64,000 bases of DNA from Serratia rubidaea (GCA_901472405.1 LR590463.1:1426001-1490000), one strand, 5' to 3'. Counted from the stretch's first letter, positions 46,619 to 57,118 are shown. Made by a program: numbers and translations. Notes: generated from the sequence alone by a model not told the origin.

Positions 46619-47505
46619 TCAGCCATTCCCCGTTATTTCAGGCAGCAATTGCTCGATCGCGCGGATGAGGCTTCTGACCCGCTGCGGGATAAAGCGCGCG
46701 TCGGGATAGACGGCATAGAGGAAGCGGTCAGGCAACCGGTAGTCCGGCAATACGCTGACCAGCTCGCCAGACTGCAGCGCCCTGGCCGCCAGCGGCAGCT
46801 GCATGCCGCCGATGCCGACGCCGGACTTTATCGCCTGCAGCAGCGCTTCGCTGGTGTTGGCCCGGAACACGGTATTCACTTTCACATCGACAGTTTCACC
46901 AGCGCTGACCAGGCGCAGCGGGGCATCCGGCGCGATGCCGCTGAACCGCACGTGCGGATGCGCCGCCAGCTCGCTCAGAGTATGCACCGCGGCAAAACCG
47001 GGGGCGGCAAACAGCGCCGTTTCAATACGCGCCAGCATGCGCGCCGCGTGGGGTTCCGGCGGCTCGGTGCCCAGCCGCAGCGCGACGTCCACGCCTTCAC
47101 TGACCAGATCGGCAATACGGTCATCCAGCGACAGCGTCAGGTGCAATCCCGCATGCATGTTCTGCAGCGCCAGCAGATGCGGTAAAAAAAGCGTCCCCAG
47201 ACCGCTCGGCAACTGCAGATGCACGCTGCCTTGCCATTGATGATCGGCCGGGTTCAGACGGCTTTCCGCTTCGCGCATGGCGTCCAGCACCAGCGTCATA
47301 TCGCGTCGGTAACGCTCGCCCTGTTCGGTGAGCGCCATCACGCGGGTGGTGCGGCGCAGCAATACCACGCCGAGCTCCGCCTCAAGGGCGGCAATCTGCT
47401 GGCTGACCGCCGACTGTTTCATGCCGAGCTGGCGGCCGCGGCGGAAAAAGAGCCCGCGTCTGCGACACGTAAAAAGGTAGCAATGGCGTTGAGCTTATTA
47501 TTCAT
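46619..47505 (-). CDS. LysR-family regulator (one-base frameshift near N-terminus)
   Basis: A LysR protein of about 295 residues. ATG 47505 begins MNNKLNAIATFLRVADAGSF, then the frame breaks near 47434. Adding one C (minus strand GCGGCCGCC to GCGGCCCGCC) gives SAAARQLGMKQSAVSQQIAA and joins the intact remainder ending IEQLLPEITGNG. Read without correction, only the part from 47422 is open and the HTH would be cut. It is divergent from the PRISE-like reductase gene 96 bp away, its probable target. Confidence 0.83.
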
Positions 47506-47601
47506 TTAATGATTCTGCTTATAAGTGCCATCAGTTTCATGGGTATGTGTGGAAAAAATAATATATCACACTGGATCCGTCACCTTTCCCGGAGAAATAC
47601 C

Positions 47602-48660
47602 ATGAACAAGATGCAGCAACAGAAGGTCGCGCTGGTCGCCGGCGCCGGCGGTGTGGTCGGTAGCCAACTGGTCAGTACGCTTTTGCAGAGCGGATGGGAA
47701 GTCATTGGCCTGAGCCGTCATGCTTCCTCCCATCCAGCCGGCATTCCGCTGGTTAACGTCGATTTGCTGGATGCGCAGCACAGCGCGCAGGCGTTGCAGC
47801 CGCTTGGTAACGTCAGCCATATCTTTTACAGCGCCTGGGTGAACGCCGCGAACTGGACAGAGATGGTGGAGCCGAACGTCACCATGCTGCGCAACCTGGT
47901 GACGAATATGGAGAATATCGCACCGCTGCAGACCGTCAGCCTGATGCAGGGCTACAAGGTATATGGCGCGCATCTCGGGCCATTCAAAACCCCGGCGCGT
48001 GAAAGCGACCCGGGCGTGCCCGGCGCAGAGTTCAACGCCGCCCAGCTCGCCTGGCTCAGCCAGTTTCAGCGCGGGAAAGCGTGGCATTGGAATGCCATCA
48101 GGCCGGGCGTGGTGGGGAGCACGCTGCCCGGCAACACGATGAATCTGGTGCTGAGCATCGCGCTGTATGCGTCGCTGTGTAAGGCGCAGGGCTTACCGCT
48201 GCGCTTTCCCGCTTCAGAGCACACCTGGCACAGCATCGTTGATCATACCGACGCCGTGCTGTTGGCGGAAGCCACGCAGTGGGCGGCTACTTCGCCGATG
48301 GCGGAGAATCAGGCGTTTAACGTCAATAACGGCGACGTCTGGCGCTGGAGCGAACTGTGGCCGCGCATCGCGCAGTGGTTTGAGCTGGAGTGCGCGCCGC
48401 CGGTCAGGCTGTCATTTAGCCAGCTGTTTCAGGACTACCGTGCGGCGTGGCGTGAACTTGCCGCAGGACAGCAACTGGCGCAGGCGGATATTTTACGGCT
48501 GAGCGACGGGAGTTTTGCCGATTTTGTCTTTGGCTGGGATTACGACATGTTTGGCGATGGCAGCAAGCTGCGCCGGGCAGGCTTCACCCGCATGCAGGCA
48601 ACCGACGAGATGTTCTTCAGCCTGTTCGCGCAGCTGCGGGCGGCGCGCATTATCCCCTGA
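47602..48660 (+). CDS. PRISE-like SDR reductase (progesterone-5-beta-reductase family)
   Basis: A 352-residue extended short-chain dehydrogenase with Rossmann motif VALVAGAGGVVGSQLVSTLL (GxxGxxG, residues about 8-27). The PRISE signature region is MQGYKVYGAHLGPFKTPARE, where the catalytic Tyr and Lys sit in an altered order, followed by WNAIRPGVVGSTLPGNTMN. Such enzymes reduce activated C=C or C=O bonds of enones. ATG 47602 follows GGAG; longer in-frame readings begin in non-coding DNA. It is regulated in all likelihood by the divergent LysR gene. Confidence 0.87.
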   Translation: MNKMQQQKVALVAGAGGVVGSQLVSTLLQSGWEVIGLSRHASSHPAGIPLVNVDLLDAQHSAQALQPLGNVSHIFYSAWVNAANWTEMVEPNVTMLRNLVTNMENIAPLQTVSLMQGYKVYGAHLGPFKTPARESDPGVPGAEFNAAQLAWLSQFQRGKAWHWNAIRPGVVGSTLPGNTMNLVLSIALYASLCKAQGLPLRFPASEHTWHSIVDHTDAVLLAEATQWAATSPMAENQAFNVNNGDVWRWSELWPRIAQWFELECAPPVRLSFSQLFQDYRAAWRELAAGQQLAQADILRLSDGSFADFVFGWDYDMFGDGSKLRRAGFTRMQATDEMFFSLFAQLRAARIIP

Positions 48661-48753
48661 TAAAGCGTTACAGCAGAAATTGAGCAATATGTAGGCGGTA
48701 CTGAATCGCCACGGTGAGCCTGCTTTGGGGCATTGTGGTTTATCAATAATGAG

Positions 48754-48783
48754 GGGCGCTCAATCGCTGCTGATTGAGCGCCC
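48754..48783. terminator. Strong stem-loop between convergent genes
   Basis: GGGCGCTCAATC (48754-48765) and GATTGAGCGCCC (48772-48783) form a perfect 12-bp stem with a 6-nt loop, between the convergent PRISE-like gene and the 48863-49657 gene. No T-run follows on either strand. Confidence 0.5.
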
Positions 48784-48862
48784 GATCATCAAACCCCCAT
48801 GGCGGCGAGCGGCATGCTTTCCCGTCATGTATTTCTGCCTATCGCAAAAGCGGCAGCGATCG

Positions 48863-49657
48863 TTATATTTCATTCGGTTTCTCTTGCGGGGATTCCTCTC
48901 GGCCATGCAGCGGCCTCGTCATCAAGCTACGATTTATTTTACTCAGCATCTGGTGGAAGATGTTAACCAGTATATCTTTCACGGAAAGGCTTACAATGAT
49001 GGCCAGTCCATCGCCGTTTACATAGCCGGGGTTTGTCTCTATAAAAAATTGAGCGTCGCTACTTATCCCACCTTGCGGTTTTTTTTCAACGCGGGTTGGC
49101 CCTAGTCCATCGTTATGAATGAATACGCCATTTTCTCTTTTTATCTCCAGATCAAACTTATTGAGCAATGTCTCGCATAGATCCTTCATCGGAGTATTTT
49201 GCTGTGCATTTTCCTTGGTCGGCCATACTTTATTTCTGTTGCAACCTTTCTTGAGCATTGAACAATAGCTGGAGGGATGGACGCATAGCTCAAAGAAGAG
49301 GGATTTTCTTGGGGTGAGTAACATTTCTGAAATCACAAATTTTAAATAGGTTAATTTAACGATATTTTTATTTCTATAGTCTTTCAATAACCCAACCTGA
49401 CTGCGGAAAATGTTTGACTTTTTGTTATTTATTTCTGTTTCGTATCTCTGCATGCACATAAAGCCAACGGGGATGTTATCATCATAATAAATGGCAATTT
49501 TGCTGATGGCCGCACCGGGGTGAATATACGCCGAGATGATGTCATCTGACGTGATATTATTGGGAGGAAGGAATATTTTTTCGTGCAGATCGCTGAGTAA
49601 GTTGACCACATGTTTGCCATAAACTTCATTTTTTTCGAAAATCTTTACGTGTAGCAT
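48863..49657 (-). CDS. AT-rich orphan gene, possible GNAT-like fold
   Basis: A 264-residue product starting MLHVKIFEKNEVYGKHVVNL. The central part (SKIAIYYDDNIPVGFMCMQR, SQVGLLKDYRNKNIVKLTYL) resembles the core strand and CoA-binding loop region of acetyltransferases, but the R/Q-x-x-G-x-G/A motif is not clean (KDYRNKNIVK). The C-terminal 90 residues match nothing I know. Composition is clearly AT-rich against its neighbours, suggesting recent transfer. Function is unknown; it stands alone. Confidence 0.62.
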   Translation of the reverse strand: MLHVKIFEKNEVYGKHVVNLLSDLHEKIFLPPNNITSDDIISAYIHPGAAISKIAIYYDDNIPVGFMCMQRYETEINNKKSNIFRSQVGLLKDYRNKNIVKLTYLKFVISEMLLTPRKSLFFELCVHPSSYCSMLKKGCNRNKVWPTKENAQQNTPMKDLCETLLNKFDLEIKRENGVFIHNDGLGPTRVEKKPQGGISSDAQFFIETNPGYVNGDGLAIIVSLSVKDILVNIFHQMLSKINRSLMTRPLHGREESPQEKPNEI

Positions 49658-50170
49658 GCAACCCCCATCTTAATATTTAAATAGTACATCAATTAAACGC
49701 AATCTTCTTAATGGTGCTAATAATGTCATCAACTTGATTATTATTATTTTCTGATTGTCCCGTTCTTGTTTGCCCTAATCCGCATAGAAAAGGCCTTCAA
49801 TAAGGGAAGGTATATCACACAAATGTTAAGATTATTTTAACTATAGTAAAGCATCGCCGGTATGGCTAGTTTTGACCTGACTGACGCCATACGCTGGCGG
49901 CTGGCATGGTGTCTAGGTCATCGCCGGGGGATGGCGATCGGCGATTGCGTTGAACACGCGATACATCAGGTCGCGAACCGGGGAAATTGGCAGGGGAATG
50001 GACGTTAAATGGTCAAGTGCTTCTTATGATTATCGTTGCAATTGTTATCAGTTCCTCCCTTTTGTTCTCGGGGGGGAATGACGTGCCGGCTGCCGGCACC
50101 CTAAAACAGAAAAATCAGGCGATCGCTGTCGATCGCCTGATATGGGGTGCGCCTGTAAACGCGTGCCGGC
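49658..50170. other. Intergenic region without recognisable genes
   Basis: These 513 bp lie upstream of the orphan gene at 48863-49657 and downstream of mesD. The first 200 bp are AT-rich and should hold the orphan gene's promoter. The rest is mixed, with short palindromic pieces (gcgatcggcgattgcg near 49935) and the mesD terminator at 50103-50141. No reading frame above about 60 codons looks real. Confidence 0.5.
50103..50141 (-). terminator. Rho-independent terminator of mesD
   Basis: On the minus strand a perfect 12-bp stem ATCAGGCGATCG/CGATCGCCTGAT with a 4-nt loop is followed by TTTTCTGTTTTAG. It lies about 30 bp past the mesD stop. Confidence 0.85.
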
Positions 50171-51193
50171 TTACAGCTCGCGGCGGATGATTTCCGCGCC
50201 GGCGCTTAACGCACGCAGCTTGCCGCTGGCGACCTGGCGGGCCAGAGGCGCCATGCCGCAGTTGGTCGACGGGTAGAGTTTGTCGGCATCGACAAACTGC
50301 AGCGCTTTACGCAAGGTGTCGGCCACTTCTTCGGGCGTTTCGATAACGTTGGTTGCCACGTCAATGGCGCCGACCATCACTTTTTTACCGCGGATCAGTT
50401 CCAGCAGATCCATAGGAACGCGTGAGTTATGGCATTCCAGCGAGATGATATCGATATTGGATTTCTGCAGCTTGGGAAACGCCTCTTCATATTGGCGCCA
50501 CTCGGAGCCCAGCGTCTTTTTCCAGTCGGTATTGGCTTTGATGCCGTATCCGTAGCAGATATGCACCGCCGTTTCACACTTCAGGCCTTCGGTGGCCCTT
50601 TCCAGCGCGGCGATGCCCCAGTCGTTCACCTCATCAAAGAACACGTTAAAGGCCGGCTCATCAAACTGGATAATGTCGACGCCTGCCGCCTCCAGCTCTT
50701 TGGCTTCCTGATTGAGGATCTTGGCGAACTCCCAGGCCAGCTTTTCACGGCTTTTATAGTGGTTGTCATACAGCGTGTCGATCATGGTCATCGGGCCGGG
50801 CAGGGCCCATTTAATCGGCTGTGTGGTGAGCTGGCGTAAAAATTTGGCGTCATCCACAAAAACGGGCTTTTGACGTTCCACGGCGCCCACCACGGTCGGC
50901 ACGCTGGCGTCATAGCGGTTACGGATTTTAACCACCTGACGCTGTTCAAAATCCACCCCGTTCAGATGTTCAATAAAGGTGGTCACAAAGTGCTGACGCG
51001 TCTGTTCGCCGTCGCTGACGATATCAATACCGGCCCGCAGCTGGTCTTCCAGGGACAGGCGCAGCGCATCCTGTTTGCCTTCAATCAACTCTTCATTCTG
51101 CAGCTTCCAAGGGGACCACAGCGTCTCCGGCTGCGCCAGCCAGGAAGGTTTAGGCAGGCTGCCGGCGGTGGAAGTAGGGAGCAATGTTTTCAT
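50171..51193 (-). CDS. mesD: Folate-independent core methionine synthase MesD
   Basis: A 340-residue protein homologous to the C-terminal catalytic half of MetE and lacking the N-terminal half. Zinc ligands are visible: His and Cys in VHICYGYG, Glu in SLECHNS and Cys in STNCGMAPL. Homocysteine-type contacts appear in VSDGEQTRQHF. The neighbour upstream in the same operon is a DUF1852 protein, the pairing described for MesD and its required partner MesX, which make methionine without methyl-folate in an oxygen-dependent way. The methyl donor is not known from sequence. GAAAATATAAAGG precedes the gene weakly; a strong terminator follows. Confidence 0.87.
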   Translation of the reverse strand: MKTLLPTSTAGSLPKPSWLAQPETLWSPWKLQNEELIEGKQDALRLSLEDQLRAGIDIVSDGEQTRQHFVTTFIEHLNGVDFEQRQVVKIRNRYDASVPTVVGAVERQKPVFVDDAKFLRQLTTQPIKWALPGPMTMIDTLYDNHYKSREKLAWEFAKILNQEAKELEAAGVDIIQFDEPAFNVFFDEVNDWGIAALERATEGLKCETAVHICYGYGIKANTDWKKTLGSEWRQYEEAFPKLQKSNIDIISLECHNSRVPMDLLELIRGKKVMVGAIDVATNVIETPEEVADTLRKALQFVDADKLYPSTNCGMAPLARQVASGKLRALSAGAEIIRREL

Positions 51194-51222
51194 AATCAGA
51201 TAGCCTTTATATTTTCAGTTAA

Positions 51223-52201
51223 TCAAAGCGCGTAGTTAGCAGACCATTGCTCAAGAATATTCTGGTATGGTTTGATAAAGTGCTCTTCGGTAAATTTTCC
51301 CTGCTCGATAGCCAGTCGGCTGCGCTCTTCCCGGTCATAGACAATTTTGGTCAGCGAATGATCCTGATTATTCAGGCTCGGCTGATAGCACAGCCCGGCC
51401 GCTGAGTTGGCATTGTAAATCTCGGGGCGGTAAATCTTTTGGAACGTCTCCATCGTGCTGATGGTGCCGATCAACTCCAGATCGGTGTAATCACTCAGCA
51501 AATCGCCGGAGAAGTAGAAGGCCAACGGCGCCACGCTGTTTGGCGGCATAAAATAGCGCACCTGCAGGCCCATTTTTGTTGAAATATTGGTCGGTCAGCG
51601 AAGAGCGATCCTGTCGGTACTCGATGCCCAATATCGGGTGCTGATTGCCCGTCCGGTGATAGGTGTCTTTGTTTGAGATACTTAAACAGATCACCGGCGA
51701 TTTTTTAAAGTTTTCCTGATATTCGCGTGAGTTGACGAAGTATTTGAAGATGTTCCCGTGCAGCGCGCCGAAATTCTCCGGAATGTTGAAGTCAGCCTTG
51801 TTTTTGTTGTGATCCAGCAGCAGCACGCTGAAGTCATAATCGCGCACGTAGGACGAGAAATTATTGCCGACAATGCCTGCAATACGCTGGCTGGTTTGCT
51901 TGTCGACGATATGGGTTTGCAATATTTCAATCACCGGGAAGGGCGCACTGCTCCCCTCTACGTGCATCTCAACGGAGATAATGTCCAGCTCGATAGCATA
52001 GCGGTCGCTTTTCGGGTTATCCCAATAGGCCAGATTATTGCAACGGTTGTTCATCATGGTGAGCGTATTGCGCAGGTTTTCCTGACGATTTTTCCCTCTG
52101 GCCAGATTGGCGAAGTTGGTGGTAATACGCGTGCTTTCGGCAGGGTTGTAGTTTTCATCAAACTGGCTGCGCTTAATCGTAAAGGTAAACTGTTGCTTCA
52201 T
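51223..52201 (-). CDS. mesX: DUF1852 protein MesX, partner of MesD (one-base frameshift)
   Basis: A DUF1852 protein of about 325 residues starting MKQQFTFTIKRSQFDENYNP. The frame breaks in the T-run 51573-51577: five bases where four fit, after which LTDQYFNKMGLQVRYFMPPN is continuous. It continues SVAPLAFYFSGDLL to the end ILEQWSANYAL. It lies 29 bp upstream of mesD on the same strand, so the two form an operon. Family studies show MesX to be required for MesD-dependent methionine synthesis. No MetJ box was found with confidence in the 296 bp before it. Confidence 0.86.
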
Positions 52202-52497
52202 GGTGATCTGGCATCCCGGGTTCTGACGTGAGGGCTGAAGGTGTTGCCTGCGGTGCCAGGGAGCGCTGGTTTCCCGCTTATCAGCCGTCATGTTGTCAAT
52301 TCGTTAATATTGAGTAATTTATGCCAGAGCCCCGGGATGAGTGAAAGCGAGTTAATTTCATAACAACATGAGTCATCTTCATGTTCCGGCGCACGTTGGC
52401 AGCCGGCATTTTCTTACCGCGCGCGCAGCGCATGGAGGAGGTTGAGCGCCACGGCAGATAGCGTATGCTAATTAGCATCGCATTGAAGGAAAGCCTT

Positions 52498-53451
52498 ATG
52501 GATTACAGCAAAATTATCAAAGAAATAGGGCGCGGCAAGCTGCACGCGCGCAGTCTGGACCGGGAAACGGCGCGTCAGCTGTACCAGGCGATGCTGGCCG
52601 GTGAGGTGCCGGAGCTGGAGCTGGGCGGCGTGCTGATCGCTTTGCGCATCAAGGGCGAAGCGGAAGAAGAGATGATCGGTTTCTACCAGGCGATGCAGCA
52701 GCAGGTGGCGCAGCTGCAGCCGCCGGCGGGGCGGCCGATGCCGGTGGTGCTGCCGAGTTACAACGGCGCGCGTAAGCAGGCCAACCTGACGCCGCTGCTG
52801 GCGCTGCTGCTGGCGCGGGTCGGGCTGCCGGTGGTGGTGCATGGCGTGGTGGACGACGCCACCCGCGTCACCAGCGGGGAAATCTTCCGGGCGCTGGGGA
52901 TTGAAGAAGCCGCAGATGCGGCCGCGGCGCAGCGACGGCTCGACGGCGGTGAAGCGGTGTATATGCCGGTCACCGCGCTGTCGCCGGCGCTGGAGCGTCA
53001 GCTCGGCCTGCGCTGGCGCATGGGGGTGCGCAACAGCGCCCATACGCTGGCCAAGCTGGCGACGCCGTTCGGCGAGCATGATGTGCTGCGTCTGGCCAGC
53101 GTCTCCCACCCGGAATACGTGGACCGCGTCGGGTCGTTTTTCCGCCAGATCGGCGCGCGTGGTCTGCTGATGCACGGCACCGAAGGCGAAGCCTACGCCA
53201 ACCCGCAGCGTTGCCCGCAGATTCACTTTATCGCCGACGGCGAACAGCGCGTGCTGCTGGAACGTCCGGCGCTGAATGAAACGCCGGACTTACCGGCGGC
53301 GAAAGACGCCGAGACCACCGCACGCTGGATTGAGCGCTGCCTGGCTGGCGAGGTGGCGATCCCGCAGGCACTGGCGCTGCAGGTGGCCTGCTGTCTGGTG
53401 ACCACCGGTCAGGCGGCAACGCTGGAACAGGGGCTGGCGCGGCTGGCGTAA
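52498..53451 (+). CDS. ybiB: TrpD2-family nucleic-acid-binding protein YbiB
   Basis: A 317-residue protein starting MDYSKIIKEIGRGKLHARSL, homologous to anthranilate phosphoribosyltransferase but of the TrpD2/YbiB branch that binds single-stranded DNA or RNA. Landmarks are LGGVLIALRIKGEAEEEM, PSYNGARKQANLTPLLALL and MGVRNSAHTLAKLATPFG. ATG 52498 follows GAAGGAAAG; the in-frame start at 52465 is less likely. In E. coli ybiB lies next to dinG; here they are 38 kb apart. Confidence 0.92.
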   Translation: MDYSKIIKEIGRGKLHARSLDRETARQLYQAMLAGEVPELELGGVLIALRIKGEAEEEMIGFYQAMQQQVAQLQPPAGRPMPVVLPSYNGARKQANLTPLLALLLARVGLPVVVHGVVDDATRVTSGEIFRALGIEEAADAAAAQRRLDGGEAVYMPVTALSPALERQLGLRWRMGVRNSAHTLAKLATPFGEHDVLRLASVSHPEYVDRVGSFFRQIGARGLLMHGTEGEAYANPQRCPQIHFIADGEQRVLLERPALNETPDLPAAKDAETTARWIERCLAGEVAIPQALALQVACCLVTTGQAATLEQGLARLA

Positions 53452-53513
53452 GGGCCATTTTACTTTTCACCTCCGGGGCGGATTGGCGCCGCTCCGCTAC
53501 AGGAAGGACGGCT

Positions 53514-55368
53514 ATGCAACAGGCTCTCGATTACTTTAATCAGTTAAATCAGGACTATCTGCGGGTGCACCAGACCAAGGAAGAGCTGTTCTGGCAGCAG
53601 TATATGGGCACCGGCGCGGACGACGTGTCGGCGCGCTTTACCGCGGCGGAAAGCGCCTATAAGCGGTTTATCGGCGAGCCGCGCCGTCTGGCGGAGATCC
53701 GTCAGCTGCTGGCGCAGCTGGAAAACCAGACGCCGAGTGAGGCGCTGCGCGCGCTGCAGCACGGCCTGAACGGCTGGCTGCGCTTTTTTGACTGCAACGC
53801 GGTGGAAGATCCCGCTGCGCAGCAGCTGCTGGATCAGATCATCGCCGCCGAGTCCGATCTGTTCGATCGCCGCAAAGCTTATCCGGTCACCCACCTCAAC
53901 GCGCAGGGCGAGCGGGTGGCGGCGTCGCTGGGCGAGCTGCTGACCAATCAGGCGACCAACGAAAATGAAGCGTACCGGCGCAGTTCGCAAGACGCGCTGC
54001 GCGATCTGGAGCAGTGGCTGCTGCACAACGGCCTGCCGGAATTGATTGGTCTGCGCAACCGCTTTGCACGCCAGATGGGCTACCGCAACTACTTCGATTA
54101 CAAGGTGAATAAAACCGAGCGTATGACGCCGGAACAGTTGTTCGCCATCCTCGATCGCTTCGAGCAGCAGACCCGCGAGGCCAACGCAAACAGCCTGCGG
54201 CAGCTGGCGGAGCGGCAGGGCGAGCAGGCGCTGCAGCCGTGGAATATCCGCTATGCCAGCGCCGGCGACGTCACGCGCCAGCTCGACCCGTACTTCCCGT
54301 TCTCGCAGTCGCTGGAGCGCTGGGTCAACAGCTTCAAGCGGCTGCATATCAGCTTCCGCGGCGCAGCGTTAAATCTGGATCTGCTGGTGCGGCCGGGCAA
54401 ATATGAAAACGGCTTTATGCACGGCCCGGTGCCGCCGTTTGTGCAGCAGGGGCAGTGGCTGCCGGCGCAGATTAACTTCACCAGCCTGGCGCAGCCGGGG
54501 CAGGTGGGCAGCGGCGCCTCCGGCCTGAACACCCTGTTCCACGAGGGCGGCCACGCGGCGCACTTTGCCAATATCGCCCAGAACGCGCCGTGCTTTTCGC
54601 AGGAGTTCCCGCCCACCTCGATGGCCTATGCGGAAACCCAGTCAATGTTCTGCGACAGCCTGCTGGACGACGCCGACTGGCTGAAGCGCTATGCCAAAAA
54701 ACGCCGCCGGCGAGGCGGTGCCGGACGCGTTGATCAAGGCCGGCATCGATGCGCGTCAGCCGATGCGCGCCTTTAACGAGCGCCATATTCTGCTGGTGCC
54801 GTACTTTGAGTGGGCGCTGTATCAGTGGGATGACGAGCAGCGTACGCCGCAGGCGATAACGCAGCTGGCGCGCGACGTTGAGCAGCGGATCCTCGGCGTC
54901 AGCGGCAGCCCGCGACCGACGCTGGCGATCCCGCACCTGCTGTCGCTGGAGTCCGCCTGTTCGTATCAGGGTTATCTGCTGGCGCTGATGGCGGTGGAGC
55001 AGACGCGGCACTTCTTCCTGCAGCGCGACGGCTACCTGACCGATAACCCGGCTATCGGCCCCGATCTGGCGCATCACTACTGGCTGCCGGGCAACGGCGT
55101 CAGCCACGACGACACCCTGCGCAGCCTGACCGGCGAAGGCTTTAACTCGGACTATCTGGCGGCGGCCTGCAACCAGACGGTGGAGCAGGCCTGGCAGACG
55201 GCGCAGCAGAGCATGGCGGCCGCGGCGGCGCGCCCGCAGCCGGCGGCGGATTTTAACCTGGAGGCGCATATCCGCGTGGTGGACGGCGATCGCGTGCTGG
55301 CGGACAACGCCGACGGCGATGCGCAGATGTGCCGCGACTTTGCCGCGGCGATAGAGGCGCGGCAGTAA
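53514..55368 (+). CDS. M3-family zinc metallopeptidase (one-base frameshift)
   Basis: An oligopeptidase of about 617 residues, mainly helical, with the zinc motif LFHEGGHAAHF (HExxH) and downstream Glu in SMAYAETQSMF. The frame breaks in the A-run 54696-54701. With five As instead of six, LKRYAKNAAGEAVPDALIKA reads through, and the remainder includes FNERHILLVPYFEWALYQWD. It should degrade peptides in the cytoplasm. AGGAAGG lies before ATG 53514. It follows ybiB by 62 bp and may be co-transcribed. Confidence 0.88.
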
Positions 55369-55385
55369 GCGGCGCGGCGGGCGCG

Positions 55386-56021
55386 CTACTTCAGCGCGTC
55401 CGGCCGCACCAGATCAAAACGGTGGCTGTCAGAGATGGCGTAGTACGCCGTCGGCCCGCCGGCGCGCAGGATCGGCTGTGCGGCGGCGGTCTGATAGACG
55501 CCGTGCTCATCCAGCAGCGAGCGCTCGATATGCACCGCCACCACTTCCCCCAGCACCAGCCAGGTATCGACCTTGTCGCCGGCCGCGCTCTGCAGCTGGA
55601 TGCACTGGCTCAGCCGGCACTCAAAGTGCACCGGACTTTCCGCCACCCGTTCGGCCCTGACCTTGCGGCCGGCCAGCGGTGTCAGACCGGCGAAGGCGAA
55701 CTCATCCTCGTGGCGCGGCAGCGACGCCGAGCTGTTGTTCATCGCCTCGGCCAGCGGACGGGTCGCCAGGTTCCAGACGAATTCGCCGGTTTCGACAATA
55801 TTGGCCACGCTGTCTTTCCAGCCGGAGCTGGCGAAGCCGATGATCGGCGGCCGGTAGTTAAAACAGTTAAAGAAGCTGTAGGGCGCCAGGTTGCGCTGCC
55901 CGTCGGCGCTGACGGAGGAGATCCAGCCGATCGGGCGCGGCCCGACAATCGCGTTCAGCGGATCGTGCGGCAGGCCGTGGCCGGCGGCGGGTTCATAGTA
56001 ATAACGTGATTCACTGCTCAT
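55386..56021 (-). CDS. Flavin reductase-like FMN-binding protein
   Basis: A 211-residue protein of the DIM6/NTAB flavin reductase family. It has [20 protein letters not shown] at the N-terminus, the FMN contact region [20 protein letters not shown], and the later [11 protein letters not shown] stretch. It probably reduces FMN or binds it for a partner oxygenase; no partner is evident here. It converges with the M3 peptidase gene, with 17 bp between the stops, and is divergent from rlmF. Confidence 0.88.
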   Translation of the reverse strand: MSSESRYYYEPAAGHGLPHDPLNAIVGPRPIGWISSVSADGQRNLAPYSFFNCFNYRPPIIGFASSGWKDSVANIVETGEFVWNLATRPLAEAMNNSSASLPRHEDEFAFAGLTPLAGRKVRAERVAESPVHFECRLSQCIQLQSAAGDKVDTWLVLGEVVAVHIERSLLDEHGVYQTAAAQPILRAGGPTAYYAISDSHRFDLVRPDALK

Positions 56022-56118
56022 ACTGTCGGTGTTCTCCCGGGCTGAGTGGCGGCTAAAACCCCTTTATTCTGGCGCGTTTCCCGCCGGCTGCAAGTTTGCC
56101 CGGCGAATATGCTATCTT

Positions 56119-57118
56119 ATGCCGCAGTTCACGCCAGTAAGAGTACGTCAGGTGCAAAAAAAGAAAACTTTTCCGCAGCAGAAAAACGGCCTGCATCCCC
56201 GCAACCGCCACCGTTCCCGCTATGATTTCCCGCAGCTTATCGCCAGCTGCCCGGCATTGGCGCCGTTTGTCGCGCCGAATCAGTGGGGCGACCTGTCGAT
56301 AGACTTCGCCGATCCGGCGGCGGTGAAAATGCTTAACCGCGCCCTGCTGCAGCATTTTTACGGCATTGAACACTGGGATATTCCGGCCGGCTATTTGTGC
56401 CCGCCGATCCCCGGCCGCGCCGACTACCTGCATCACCTAGCCGATCTCTTGGCGACCGGCAACGGCGGCGCGATCCCGCGCGGCAAGGGCGTGGCGATCC
56501 TGGATATCGGCGTCGGGGCCAACTGTATTTACCCGATCGTCGGCGTACGTGAATACGGCTGGCGTTTTACCGGCTCCGAGGTGGAAAGCGGGGCGCTGGC
56601 AGTCGGCCAAAATGATCGTTGCGATGAACCCGTCGCTGAAAAACAGCGTGCGTCTGCGGCAGCAAAAGCAGCCGACGCGGATCTTTGACGGCATTATCGG
56701 CCCCGCCGAGCGCTTTGACGCTACGCTGTGCAACCCGCCGTTCCACGCCTCCGCCGAAGAGGCGCGCGCCAGCACCCGGCGCAAGCTGCATAAGCTGGGC
56801 AAGGGCGAGCCGGCGGCGCAGCCGGTGCAGAACTTCGGCGGTAAGAATAATGAACTGTGGTGCGATGGGGGCGAAGAGGCTTTTGTCTGCGCGATGGTGG
56901 CGGAGAGCGTCAGCAAGGCGCAAAACTGCCTGTGGTTCACCTCGCTGATCTCCAAAAGCAGCACGCTGCCGGCGGTGTATCAGGCGCTGCGGCAGGCGGG
57001 GGCGGCGGAGGTGCGCACCGTTGAGATGGCGCAGGGGCAAAAAATCAGCCGCTTTGTCGCCTGGACGTTCCACACCGCGGAGCAGCAGGCCGCCTGGGCC
57101 GCCGAGCGCTGGCGCTGA
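56119..57118 (+). CDS. rlmF: 23S rRNA m6A1618 methyltransferase RlmF (one-base frameshift)
   Basis: An AdoMet-dependent enzyme that methylates A1618 of 23S rRNA. Landmarks are [34 protein letters not shown], the SAM-binding [14 protein letters not shown] and the catalytic NPPF ([12 protein letters not shown]). The frame breaks near 56602. GALA and [18 protein letters not shown] join if one base is removed from ggcaGtcgg, giving a protein of about 332 residues. The start is uncertain: ATG 56119 or GTG 56152, just before [15 protein letters not shown]. It is adjacent to ybiB and glnQ-dps genes as in E. coli. Confidence 0.88.

Noticed and set aside
52202..52497. MetJ box or SAM riboswitch before mesX
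   Set aside because: No AGACGTCT tandem or SAM-riboswitch-like fold was convincing in this stretch.
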